A stretch of DNA of 64,000 bases from assembly GCA_021234155.1 (NCBI GenBank), contig JAJEKV010000674.1:1-64000 (forward strand). The letters run 5' to 3'. This DNA is from Isoetes taiwanensis (taxonomy: Eukaryota; Streptophyta; Lycopodiopsida; Isoetales; Isoetaceae). This document shows, one piece after another, positions 35,054 through 46,772 of the stretch. The notes below the pieces were generated by a model. It made no database searches and was not told where the DNA came from. It worked only from the letters and a program-made list of their open reading frames with translations. Each line of letters starts with the position of its first letter. Position 1 is the stretch's first letter. The position numbers and the translations under genes are program-made.

Positions 35054-35563
35054 TCACTGAGTGAAGTAAGAGCACACATCCAAAAACTCCTCAAAGACCG
35101 AACGCCTCTTACGAGGGGCAAGTGAAGAACAATGATAAGAGTTAACTATACTACCTTGAGCATTTTGGAGAACACCATCATCTGCCATATCCGTACCTTT
35201 GAAGACAATCAGTCTTCATATTTTTCAAATAGTCCAAAACAACCAACATGCTACTAAATGAAAAGCCTGGCTTTACTTCATTCAGGTACTTGAATAAATT
35301 GCCAAAAGAACTTGTTGACTCATTAGTGATACCTGAAAAAGGAAGAACAACCAATCCCATACATGTCTAAGGTGGCCACACATGAAAAGGCAATGCTCAA
35401 TAGTCTCAGTTCTTTGCTTATATACTGGACACAGATCTGATATTCTAGGGACACATATATGTACTATTATAGACTGAGATTTGTATTGAAATATTAAGAA
35501 GTATAGCTTACAACATATCTGTTTCGCTGATGACACATTGATGATGTTCAAAGTAGTTATCAC
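35054..35563 (-). pseudogene. LINE retrotransposon ORF2 C-terminus (zf-RVT) fragment
   Basis: Read on minus, CPVYKQRTETIEHCLFMC followed by HLRHVWDWL matches the zinc-binding zf-RVT tail that follows reverse transcriptase in plant LINEs (Cys, then ET-EH, Cys, then VW). One expected Cys is a Tyr here. Downstream in other frames come WLFWTI, RLIVFKG and a tail ending CSYFTQ-stop at 35054. Two TGA codons sit where Trp or Arg would be expected. This is a 5'-truncated dead copy, as usual for LINEs. Confidence 0.65.
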
Positions 35564-36404
35564 ATATTTTACATTCCCACCATTCTTTTCAAGTTAAATG
35601 GTAACTCAAGGCAAAGACAAGAGAGCCTAATGGTATGGACCATTTTATGCTCTTCATATGAGATTTTGATTGGCAAGGCCTGTATGTATTGAAATAATTT
35701 TACATATATATATGTACTATTATAGACTGAGATTTGTGACTAACAGTAATCTCTTGGAATTGAAACATCCAGAAATGTAGCTATGACTCTTTCTTTTGGA
35801 AGGATAAAGAATTCTATTACATTGAGTAAACATTACATGACTACATAGCAAATAGACACCTTCCTGCACCATTTGATGACTTATTGATGGTTTAATGTAA
35901 AAGTTAAATGTTCACCCACCATTCTTTCCAAGTTAAATGTTCACGGCAAAGATAAGAGAGCCTAATGCTATGGGTCTCTCTTTTATTGTTGTTCTTTTGA
36001 CTCCAGGTTTAGTTTTTAGCTTTGGAAATGGAGATATATGAGTTTTGGCGCGACATACATGAATTTAGAGGAGGCAAAAATTTTCTTCATGCTACATTAG
36101 CAACATCCGATTGGACATATGCATACACACCACACCAATATTGCTTTGTTGGGTCCTGCCTCCAACAACTTTACATAACGCAACTCTGGATGGCCTCGAA
36201 CTAGAGACATATTATTTATTTTAAAACTAATGTATTACCACTAAGACCAAACATCCATATGCAAAATAAAGGGGCACAATTCACTTTGACTTTATGTAGT
36301 TTATCTTAATTTATCTTATGTTTTGTATTTTTTGAATTTAAATTACTATTTGATATGGATTTCATGTCTCTTTTTAACCACATAAGACTTATAATCATAG
36401 AAGA
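35564..36404. other. Intergenic; SINE-like unit at about 36095-36250 (minus)
   Basis: A ~45-bp word (ATTTTACAT-TATA and AGACTGAGATTTGT) repeats from the LINE flank at 35460 in 35695-35740. On minus at 36095-36250, TTAGTGGTAATAC and a B-box-like TAGTTCGAGGCC are spaced as in tRNA-derived SINEs. No protein gene seen. Confidence 0.4.
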
Positions 36405-36517
36405 GATGCCCTTCTTTCACCCATTGCCCTTTAATGGCCCACGTTTGGCCTTTGATCACTCACGTTATGCCCTTTAATAGTCCACTTTTACCCTTTAATA
36501 GCCTACCTTAAGAACTA
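36405..36517. mobile_element. Left part of the split 465-bp-family inverted-repeat element
   Basis: Aligns with the first ~145 bp of the complete copy at 23939 (GATGCCCTTCTTTCACCCA, then TTTAATAGTCCACTTTTACCC words, ending CCTTAAGAACTA). It stops precisely where the Helitron begins; its right part resumes at 45551. Confidence 0.75.
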
Positions 36518-36545
36518 CTAGTTATGGTGCCCGGCGTTGCCGGGC

Positions 36546-39500
36546 TTTAAAAGCAATTTGAAGAGCTGGTTTTGTTGGATAGAATGAATAATGTAGCTTG
36601 GAAGAAGCAAAGGTAATATAGAGCAACGCTTTTAAAATTCATTGATGAATATAGAAAGCCATTATGCCAAAAAAATAGGATTGTGATTGATTGCAAATAT
36701 GTTGTAGTACGTGGTCTTTTTGTTTTTACGAAACTTTTATTGGAACGATTTTATGGTGAGGCATTGCTGGGCTTTAGCAATCTATAGAAATTTGTGTTGC
36801 AATGTGAAAGCAACAATAGGCCAATGCAGGCATCGGTTTACCGTTGTCACATTTGTCCCTACAATGGTGTTTGGCTTCGTTGTTTATCACGAACCGAACT
36901 TGATTTCGATTTGGATGGAGGTGCTTGTCCTACTTGTCTTTCATATCATGTAACTTGAGGTCATGTGGTTATATCATTGATTCCGGTGCACTGTACATTG
37001 CTCCTTGTCTTCTTTTTATTAAAAGAAATTTGGCCCAGAGAACATGAATGTGCAAAATGTGCTCTTAGTCAATGAAATCTAAGCATCCACATTTGCTTTG
37101 TGGTTAGACATCCAACATCTTCCTATTTGCATAGTTTAGAGACAAAACTGGAATGCATGATTGGCCGTCTCTTGCTCTTATGCGAGAAATCTGGAGCAAC
37201 GTATGTGGAGGCCTAGCAAGTTGTCAAATGTCACTTTGCTGGCTAGAGTTGACAATCAAGTTGTGGTGGCAGAAGTGTGCTGGTGTGCAAGTGAACCCAC
37301 CACATTCTGAGGCAGGGTCTACTAATGACACGAACCTGCTAGACTAACACTTTGGGACACGACAAAAAATGTTCAAAAATAATATTCAAGCTAGAATATG
37401 AACATCAGCATTGGAAAGGCATTATTCTCACCTGTTGTCCGATGCAAAGAAGATATCAATGGCTTTATGTATTAGTTCATGTGTCCGAAATATTTTGGAG
37501 AGGAAGAAGCTTATGTGGGCAATATAGCCATGTGTTAAAAGCTATAATGTTAAAATACAGTCCAATATCTTTTCTAGTACGGAACCGAGCATGAAAATAA
37601 TAGAGATGAAGTTTCCATTGACAATGTTGTCTATTCCCAGCCCTTGCCTCAGAAAGAAGGCCTAATTATGTAGAATATTATCGTTTTTCCAAGCCCTTGC
37701 CCCTGCAATAATAGATTCGTAAAAGGCGGAAAATATCAAGAACAGAACTTTTGTCTAACTTTTGTCTAATGGAGCTGCGTAATGCGTAGTACTTCTAGCT
37801 CTATAGTACAAAAATGACTGTCGTCTATTAGACTTTTATTTAGTGCAGGGCAACATCGGCACAAACAATTGTAATACTATAACCTTCTCTAAATAATCAA
37901 GTCAAATCAAATATGTAGCGTAATCAAATATGAAAATCATACATAAATGCAGCATAGAAGATGGAGGTCCAAAACTTGGGAAAGAAAATGAAGATGAAAA
38001 GCAGCAAAGTGAAGGAGCCTTGGGAGCATTTCACATTTTTGATTGATATGTCAAGAACATCTAAAGCATGTATGCTTTCTATATGCCAAAATGTGATAAA
38101 TACGTACAATATGTTGGTTGGAGCTGGGGGCTGTGATGCTTTCCATTCCGTAGAAAATGTTAAAGAATATTTCTCATGGCAAACCATATCAGCAATTCGA
38201 AGCTTCATGCATCTGGAATAAGTGCTTCAAACTTATTGTTCAAGCTCACCTTTAACGCTCTTCAAACCTGCATAATAGAAAACAATAGTATCATCTTTAA
38301 TCGTGGAGATTTAAGGGAAAGAATAGGAGGAATAGAGAAACTGTTTTCAAGAAATGTGTAGATTTATTCATGTTACCTCTATCAGAAGTTATGGCCGTTA
38401 GGAAACAGAATTTTCAATCTCTTTAGATAGAGCACAACTATCAATGCCTACGAAGCAAATCATAAACAAAACAACGCGTCCTCTTTCGCATTTAGCCAAA
38501 TCAGATGGTCAAATTTGCGTCCTACCACTCAACTCTCTAATCCCTTCATCAAATATAGTGTCACGATAAATAATATGAATATTCCTTGTGTTGCAGATCA
38601 AATTCCCAGAAGTTTAAAGCTCACCATCTCTAAAGTCACTAATGCTTTATGTATTGCTACCAACTGCAAAAATGCATAGCTGATAACATAGATAAAATTG
38701 CATCATATTCCTAAACTATAATTCAAGCTCTAGAAGAAAACATCATTGCCAAAATCATCATATAATGTGGCCTTCTCAAAAACAAACAAATTCTCAAGAA
38801 TCTTATAGTGGCTCAAAGGAAAAGCCCGATAAACTTTTCTGCATAACATGTACATTGCAGGAAATCTTTATTTTTATGCAGAGCAGAAAGAGCTTTCATT
38901 TATTGCATTAGTTGTAAAGAAACAATATTCGCCATGCTCATGCTCAGGATGTAACATTCATCTTACCTTAGATGTTGTGCGAGAAGATCAGTTACTTTGC
39001 TGCACTTTTTATCCAGATTAAAATCTAAAAAGATAGATAGTAAAAGGTCCTCAAATTAACTTTATAGGAACTCAAACTGAAGAGATTGGATAGCTTCAAC
39101 AGTAATCATTGGAGTTATAGTTGGCATTTAACATAACATTTGCACACAATATAATATATACTCAAATGCTTAGAAACCATTACCTGGCTGACCATGATGA
39201 CAGTGGTAAGATGAAGTGAAGCCTGAAATAAAGCAAAGATGAAAGCCCATGTCGGCTCTTTCATGATTGATGGAAATTACGAAGGTCAAAAGCCTGAAAA
39301 TATGTGCGATCTACATTTCTACACATCCTATATCCTGCGAATCAGCCTGCAACATGCCTATGAAAGACTGTTACATGGCGTATCCCCACGCAGAAAATAC
39401 ATGCCCTACCTCAATTAAACTTACCTATCAAGCATGGTGTACATAAATGTTTTGAAGGCAACCTCAATAAAATAATAGATCAGAGTAAAGGAAGAGTAGT

Positions 39501-39600
39501 GAAATAGTGCTCGATTCTACTTTTACACATCAAACACAAATTAGTGAATTTTTAGTGTCTCATTCATAAATTATTGTACACCCTTGTGTACAAAGGCTTT
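36546..39600. other. Helitron interior without a recognised gene
   Basis: AT-rich, with frames up to 94 codons but none with recognisable motifs or splice support. Pieces may derive from captured introns or UTRs. Confidence 0.35.
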
Positions 39601-39805
39601 TAACTCTAGTTTTGCAAAGACAAAAGTATGAACTCAAAAAAAAAGAGCAGAAAAGGAAGTGCATTGCATACATTATAGTGCCAGAATAGATTTGGAAAAG
39701 GTCTTTAGTTTTGCAAAGACAAAAGTACGAACTCAAATAAAAAAAAGCAGAAAAGGAAGTGCACTGCATACATTATAGTGCCAGAATAGATTTGGAAAAG
39801 GTCTT
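39601..39805. repeat. ~104-bp tandem duplication
   Basis: Two copies of AGCAGAAAAGGAAGTGCA - TGCATACATTATAGTGCCAG - AATAGATTTGGAAAAGGTCT at 39644-39703 and 39748-39809, with a shared 'TAGTTTTGCAAAGACAAAAGTA' upstream of each. Confidence 0.8.
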
Positions 39806-39809
39806 ACAC

Positions 39810-40269
39810 ATCGTCCGTAAGCAAGCAATTGCTCCTGGTATCTTTGGCGCCATGTCTGCATCTCTGCAAGCATCACCCCCATCCTTAAAGCATGTTCTCC
39901 ATTTCGTTTCTGACCTTTTCCAGATGTTTTCTTCCTGAACAGACCCATAAAATGCCTGGCAAAGGAGCAAAGAAATTAGAAAGGTTTAGCATTAACCTGG
40001 ACGAAGTCAACAAATTTACCTGCAGGGAATCCTTCGGGATAAACAATAAACAAATAATAGCTACTCTGGCCCTGATCGAAGGTACCCCTGGAAGAATAGA
40101 AATAGCGAAAACGCACATCGTCTAAAAAATTATGAAGCAAACCCCATCCAAATTCACAGAAGCAAACTTACAGCGGTGGATTTCCACAGAGATAGGATCC
40201 TATTCCTAATCTATGACAGATCTTATCTAACATGTCCGGCAAATCCACAATGTCCTCCATGCCGTTCAT
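39810..40269 (-). pseudogene. Gene fragment captured by the Helitron (unrecognised)
   Basis: Minus-strand exons 40172-40269 (start MNGMEDIVDLPDMLDKIC), 40020-40087 (reads FDQGQSSYYLFIVYPEGF) and from 39955 downward, separated by GT-AG introns of 84 and 64 bp. The first junction keeps frame. The third exon is open in the joined frame for only 24 codons. A neighbouring frame, HFMGLFRKKTSGKGQKRNGE through RQRYQEQLLAYGR, looks more coding-like, which suggests a one-base slip. It has the same orientation as the Helitron, as usual for captured genes. I do not recognise the protein. Confidence 0.4.
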
Positions 40270-40374
40270 CATGGCATACGCATGCCGGATTGGAAGGATC
40301 GAAATCAGAAAGGGGCAAAATTGAAACCCCAAATCACGGCTAAAGAAATTTTCCCGATTTACACATGCAAATAA

Positions 40375-41360
40375 ATCTGCATAGACAGCAATATCCCATC
40401 ATCCTAGCGAGTTAAGTTAAGCCATTTGAAACTAAAAAGTAAAATTAACCAGGCATCCCTTTGCATCTGCCCATGGTGATTTATTCACATAGAAGATCCA
40501 ACGCACCTATGATAGGCATCCGCTTAGAAGCCAAGAGCAATACGTTGCCGCGGAAAGAACTTGGAGCTTGAGCAATCGTGGACCACAATCAATGATTCAA
40601 TTCATATTCTGCCTATGCACATACACGCAGTGGGTATTATATCAAGAATAGACTGCTAGTCTGCTGCAAATAATTACAGCACTAAAACCATGTGCATGAC
40701 TGTACCCTTTCTTGGTTTAAACATCAAGATCTGCACATGATATTTTAAAATGCTAAACATGCTTACCATTTAGCTATGTTCGTGGATAGCTTAGTTGTAT
40801 CTATTGTATCTACACACTCTCCACCACAACATATAAGTTAATGCAAGTAAATCTCTGAATCTCTGTAGATAGATTCTTGTCACAATGATACCATGGGCAA
40901 CTTTCTGAATTGCATTTCTACGATGCAATGCATTAATGTAGTAGCTCACATGCAAATAATTCTGCATGGATAGCAATATCCCATCATTCTAGCAAGTTAA
41001 GTTAAGCCATTTGAACCTAAGAAATAAAATTAACCAGGCATCCCTTTGCATCTGCCCATGGTGATTTATTCACATAGAAGATCCAGCGCACCTATGATAG
41101 GCATCTGCTTAGAAGCCAAGAGCAATACAATGGCGCGGAAAGAACTTGGAGCTTGAGCAATCGTGGACCACAATCAATGATTCAATTCATATTCTGCCTA
41201 TGCACATATACGCAGTGGGTATTTACATCAAGAATAGACTGCTAGTCTGTTATAATTACAGCATTAAAACCATGGGCATGAATGTGCCCATTCTTGGTTT
41301 AAACATCAAGATCTGCACATGATATTTTAAAATGCTAAACATGCTTACCATTTAGCACAC
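40375..41360. repeat. Two direct copies of a ~390-bp segment
   Basis: 40375-40775 and 40962-41360 align over almost their full length with about 3 to 5% differences (both run from TCTGCAT-GATAGCAATATCCC to AACATGCTTACCATTTAGC). The copies are separated by ~190 bp. They lie within the Helitron. Confidence 0.85.
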
Positions 41361-43923
41361 TACAAAAGAATGAACATACCTTCAAACATCGTCGTTCTAT
41401 TCCAATTAGGAGGACAGATCAGAACATTCATATAGAGGCTTCTATAGTCAATATCTAGCATTATAACAGGGGGTTGTTTTTGTATTTTTGTACTTTTTTT
41501 CCTAAGGTTTTTATATGATTTGTTGATAGTATTCCATGAGACGTACTAATCGGTATATCTAGAGTGCACATACGCTCACTTTAATTTTCGTGACGCTTTC
41601 CAATGGTTGAATCCTTAAATTTTGATATATATTTTTTATAATTTAAGGTTGTATGCTAACAAAAAGTATTTTTTCCTTGCTTTACATGCAAGGCTCGAGA
41701 CCCTTCAACTTAGGGTTTTGTTCTGCCTATGCCGTATCTGGTCCTCTTCCATATTCGACAGGGCATAGATCATGTCGGATCAGCTAAGCCTATTTTCTTA
41801 CCTTGTTGCACAGCCTGGGTGCTACGTCTGGCGTGGCATGCGGGCGAGTTGCTAGGGGCATCTATTCCAGGTTCGTTCTTTTATCTGTTGCCTTATTTTT
41901 ATGGGAGCGTCTTGTTTGCGCATTGAAGCCGGAAGGATCCTGCTTGGTTGTCGGCTGCCAGTGGGCAATCCATTTGCCATGGAAGCTCTTGTTGTGGCGG
42001 TGCCTCCCAATCTTGCTCTAACTTTGCAAAGGCTAAACTGTTCCAGCCTGGTGATGGCAGGTGGATCGATTTCTATTAGACTCTTTTTTGTAGTGAGATG
42101 GAGTTGATCTTTCATTTCTTGGAAAGCTAACAGGTTTTCTTTTCTGAGGGTCATGTATATGGCTGGTGTGGCCAACTGTAGAGAGGGGATCAGATAATAT
42201 TAATCAAGCACGCATCCTTGCAATTCAACAGACCTTGCAAATTCAACAGACCTTGCAAATTCTTACCTATGTCGTGAGTTTGTAACACTATCTTGATTCT
42301 GGTAGCAGAATTGAGGATCCCATAAAAATCTGAAACGATTGCTCTGAAGAAATGTATGGAAGCTTAAGTGTACAACGATCAATGAGATAAGCTGGCATCC
42401 ATGAGGTTTTATTTATAGTTTAGCATTAAACCATTTACTGTCTTGGTGTTTCTATGATTTTCCAAGGCATGCCCTACAAGTCATACTAGGCTATAGTTGG
42501 GTTTGGAATTCGTTTGATAGTGCTAAAGTCTTATTCCTAAAAAATGCGTATGCAGGAAAATGATGGCCGACTAGATCCATTCAAATGGATAAATGGATGA
42601 ACTGCTGAACGTAATTTCAAATGACATTGTTTGCAATTTCTTATGTCAAACAATATTGGTACCAGCAGGTTCCAGTCCAGAGTGTTCACGTGAGTATATT
42701 GGAAAAGTCAAGATTGCCCTGTGTCTAATCTTTCTGCTAGCAGCAACTTTGCAATTTGCACTGGAACAGTTGCCTCCCATTTCTAATGTCTAAGGCTTAA
42801 GCATTTTGTGTTTTTTATTTGATTTTTTACACCCTCCAGTGTACTGTTGTAAATTTGTCTGAAACAAAACGTCTGCATGTGCTTTAATTTATGTTGCTAT
42901 TCGGCCACAAAGCAAGAGTGAGCTCTTTTCTGTACAGCCGGTTATGCTTCTTTTTATCGGGCTTTTCCTGTGCGGCCTGCGATTTTGACAAGAGATCCGT
43001 GTCGCTTTTCGGAGGATCCACGATGATGTTGAGGTATTTCAGGTGACGAGCCAAAGGGGTGCATTTCTACTTTCTTCTGTTTCAAGGGGTTTCATTCCTT
43101 GTTATTGAACTTGATTTGATAGGCGAGTAAGTTACTGAAGATTGTACTAGATGTAATTGCTGGCATTGGAATTCTTTAGCCTGCGTGCTTTCCATCGATG
43201 AATGTGGGACTTCATATCGCAACTCATGCCGCCTTCATAACAGTCAAGTTATTTTCGGAGAAATGAAATAAGAGCCCTGGTTTCCAAATAAGTGCACATC
43301 GTTGGAAGTGAAAGAGTGTTACGTAGATAGCCGATGATTCTTAATGAGGAATTAATAGCTTCTTTTACACCAATCGACAAAGAGGGATCAGCTTTTATAA
43401 TGATTAGCATGCAAGTTGCAGATGAGATATGATTGGCCTTTATCCATGTGATTACCTTGCATATTTCTTTCAATGAATACGAGCCTTATTTCACATTTAT
43501 GTAAGCTTATTGAGCATCGTGACCCTCTTCAGCAGACCTTATTATGTTATTGTTGATGTTATTGTTGTTTTGCCCATTTTATAACAGTGTATTTGTGTAT
43601 ATTTGGGCAGCCCTTGGTAATGCAATGCAGGGAATTGAGATTACAATGAAATGTGTTTCTAGGGATTATATTTCTAATTCAATTTGTCCACATTCTATAA
43701 ATGAAAGTTTGTGCATTGTATTTCTAGAATAGTTGTGCATTGTTTAGAGTGGAATAAATGGTGTGTTGCATTCGATCCTTCATGAACTAGATTCTTGTAT
43801 TGTAATATTTAAATTACTGATAATGAATGAATAATGAATAAGCTAAGTTGTTTTAAATAAACATATCAGTATAATACTTATGCTTGCTTTGTTAGGGCCC
43901 GAAGGGCCCAAATTTTTTTTTAT
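41361..43923. other. Helitron interior without a recognised gene
   Basis: Contains frames of up to 107 codons around 41730-42175 on both strands, but no conserved motif. 'AATTCAACAGACCTTGCA' is repeated in tandem at 42226-42260. A GC-richer patch (42940-43030) may be a captured exon, but no protein could be assigned. Confidence 0.35.
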
Positions 43924-44382
43924 TATAACAACCAACACATAACTACTATTAACATTAATTAACACAACCATTACATCTAACACTTTTAAATTAAAACCCC
44001 CTTGAAACCCCCTTTGGTTTGGGTGCATATTCACACGGGGGGTGACTCCGGGCAACGAGAGCTGTTGGATAGGCATATTCACCCCTTATTCCTTAATCTA
44101 CACCGTACACAAAGTTCCTCGTTTGTGGGGTATGGATGTATGGAATTTGCTATACTGTATAACAAGATTTGCAAAATACTATAAGATTTGAGATAATATA
44201 CTATATGGTGTTGATTTTGTACGTACAAAACATAATTATAGGGGCTCTCGCTGCCCTACGTCACCCCCCGTGTGAATATGCACCCAAACCAAAGGGGGTT
44301 TCAAGGGGGTTTTAATTTAAAAGTGTTAGATGTAATGGTTGTGTTAATTAATGTTAATAGTAGTTATGTGTTGGTTGTTATA
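43924..44382. mobile_element. 459-bp foldback/MITE-like element with 139-bp inverted arms
   Basis: The left arm (43924-44062) and right arm (44244-44382) are almost perfect reverse complements (TATAACAACCAACACATAAC at the outer ends, GGTGCATATTCACACGGGG further in). The 180-bp centre is AT-rich. The flanks are TA-rich, so a TA or TAA target duplication is possible but not provable. It is nested in the Helitron. Confidence 0.85.
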
Positions 44383-45548
44383 TACTTTCTTGAGAATATA
44401 TTTGCATGGCGCCCAAATGCCAAATCTAAAGAACTTCAATGGTCTGTGCATTGTGCTGCTCAAATCTAGTGCCAATGAAGGCTGTAGAGGATGCATTTGC
44501 TAAGATAAATCCTCTATTTATCTGTGACCCAAATAAAGAAAATAAAGAATAATGTCGATATTTCTTATTTCTGAACTCATGATCATCATTGCAAATCCCA
44601 ACAGCTCAAAAACCAAAGCAACCATGCTGTGGTGAAAGAAAATAACCTTGAAAACCTTGACCATGAGCTGTAGGCACATTCTACGATTAAACATCAATTT
44701 GAAGGGATCTTCACTACCAAGTGGAAGAAGAATATACACCGTCAACAGCTTTGACAGAGAGTAATATGAGAATGATCTTCACTACCATTGGGAGGAGAAT
44801 AAACAATGTTAAAGCTTTGACCAAAGGATAACATGAAAATGAGAACGTAGTACTTAAGAAGATGTCCTTTGCCTGCTTTGTATAAATCTGTATGTATGAA
44901 TTTTAGATGGCAGACCGAAATGTACTATCCATGTGCATCTTTTCCCAATATGCTTTATATCCAATCCCTGCAAGGTTCATGCAACTCTGCAACGCATTGG
45001 ATGGAAAAACAGATTACAAAAAAGGATTCAATAGGGCGAGTATTCATCCTATCAGTTATACAAAAGGTATAAGAGGGGATCTAGTAATACATGTGATTGG
45101 GCTGAAGTGTAGTATGCAGCAGGCTCTCAAAGGGCATCAAATGTCGAAAACTTCAGACGTCCAGTGTTTTTATGTTGCCCATATTATTGAAACTGGATAT
45201 TATTGAAGCTGCAATCAAACCTAATCTTCCAACGATGCAAGGATGTAAGCTACGAATCTTTCACCACGCAAGGATGTAACTTACGAAGCTCAGATGATTG
45301 TTGCGATCGTGACATGCATTCTTAATTCCAGCGCATCCGGATAAAAAGAGCAAAGAGGAATGAATCGAAAATAGGGGCCCCAAATCACACGAAAAAAATT
45401 CTCTCGATTTCTCGAACGCTGGAAATTTGTTCCGGCATCCATACTCCCCAAAAACCTTAGGAAAATAAGTTAAAAAAAATTCCAAAAATATTTTCCACCA
45501 TGCCGGAAAATCCCAAATTAACAAAGTTGATAATTGCAGATTGAATTA
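44383..45548. other. Helitron 5' portion without a recognised gene
   Basis: Short repeats (GATCTTCACTACCA-TGG-AG-AGAATA at 44709 and 44775; AAGGATGTAA-TACGAA at 45240 and 45268). The segment 45300-45430 resembles 40255-40385 upstream of the captured fragment, suggesting a duplicated 5' flank. No intact gene. Confidence 0.4.
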
Positions 45549-45550
45549 GA

Positions 45551-45793
45551 TGTATGGTCGATCAAATGTGAGCATTTGGTGGTCCCTTAGAGGGTTTTTG
45601 GTGGTCCATTGAATGGCAATTAAGATCAAAATAACCACACAACTTAAAATCTTCATAGCAAGCTTCCAATTTGACGAAACGTCTGGTGTTTAGCATCAAT
45701 TGGAAGCTGAATTCTGAAATTCATTATGTTAAAAATCAAACCTATGATAATAAGGTCTTTTCTTTAAGTGGGCGCTTTATAGGCACCCTCCCA
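45551..45793. mobile_element. Right part of the split inverted-repeat element
   Basis: Aligns with the last ~300 bp of the copy at 23939-24403 (TGTATGGTC, TGGTGGTCC-TTAGAGGG, CTTTAAGTGGGC-CTTTAT), ending in GGCACCCTCCCA. The paired left part is at 36405-36517. Confidence 0.75.
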
Positions 45794-46390
45794 TACCTGC
45801 AATATCAAGGTCTGCAGTTTTCTTGACTTATGATTCGCTACGTATATATCAATCATTACACATTCTAAATTAAGTCGACTTCATCTATTTAAAAATAATT
45901 GTTATTCACCTTTGCAATTATATATGATGTCTTCAGAAGAAACGATATTTATCTTAGGCTTATGTTTACATGATTCGCACATGATGGATACAAATTAAAT
46001 ATGATAGACTATTACGCAATAAGATATCCAAATCCGCACACATAACATACATGATATGTAAGCATGCCATACATGATAATTAACCAAGCTAAAAACCACG
46101 CTTCGTTCTTTGTTTAATGTTAATGTCAAATATCCAAAATTAGAAGTGGACTTCTACTTTTGATAACTATTACTTTGCAAGTAACTTACCCACAATTAAC
46201 GATTATAAAAAACATACATTTTGGAAAAATGGCCCTGATTCAAATGATACCATGAGTACTAGTTTTACTAAAAAGTTAGATTCAAGTACTAATTTATGAA
46301 GCATGTACTTATAAATTCTAGAGACTAACTGATATTTCCTACAAATCTTAGGGGCTTAAAACTAAGTCGAAGCAACATCAAGCCATTTAG

Positions 46391-46637
46391 AAATCTAAAA
46401 GTGGGTATAAAATGATAATGTTTGACAAGCGATTGATCAACGCAATGTTTGATCCCTTTTTCTTTTTTGGCTCTAATCTAGCCATTTCTACAATTGCACA
46501 ACCCAAAAAATTTAGAAATCTAAAAGTGGGTATAAAATGATAATATTTGACAAGGGATTGATCAACGCAATGTTTGATCCCTTTTTCTTTTTTGGCTCTA
46601 ATCTAGCCATTTCTACAATTGCACAACCCAAAAAATT
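46391..46637. repeat. 121-bp tandem duplication
   Basis: 46391-46511 and 46512-46635 (AAATCTAAAAGTGGGTATAA to TTTCTACAATTGCACAACCC) differ at only a few bases. They lie just beyond the 3' end of the phosphomannomutase gene. Confidence 0.85.
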
Positions 46638-46772
46638 CTTGCTTGAGCACTAGCATTACATCTTTGATGTGTTCTAATTTATAAATGATACCTATTTTTC
46701 TCCTTGCCATTATCATATTCATACAAATATTTATCATCGTGCATGATAAACGAATTGGAGAGGAAGTATAGA

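Larger units (their letters stand above)
36518..45550 (-). mobile_element. 9.03-kb non-autonomous Helitron, minus orientation
   Basis: On the minus strand the element ends with a short GC hairpin (GCCCGGCAACGCCGGGC, 36529-36545), seven bases, then CTAG (36518-36521), the classical Helitron 3' terminus. The other end, read on minus, begins TCTAATTCAATCTGC at 45550. The insertion lies between A (36517) and T (45551), as Helitrons require, and the two halves of a small element are restored by removing it. No Rep/helicase coding is visible. It carries a captured multi-exon gene fragment, a foldback element, and three tandem duplications. Confidence 0.8.
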
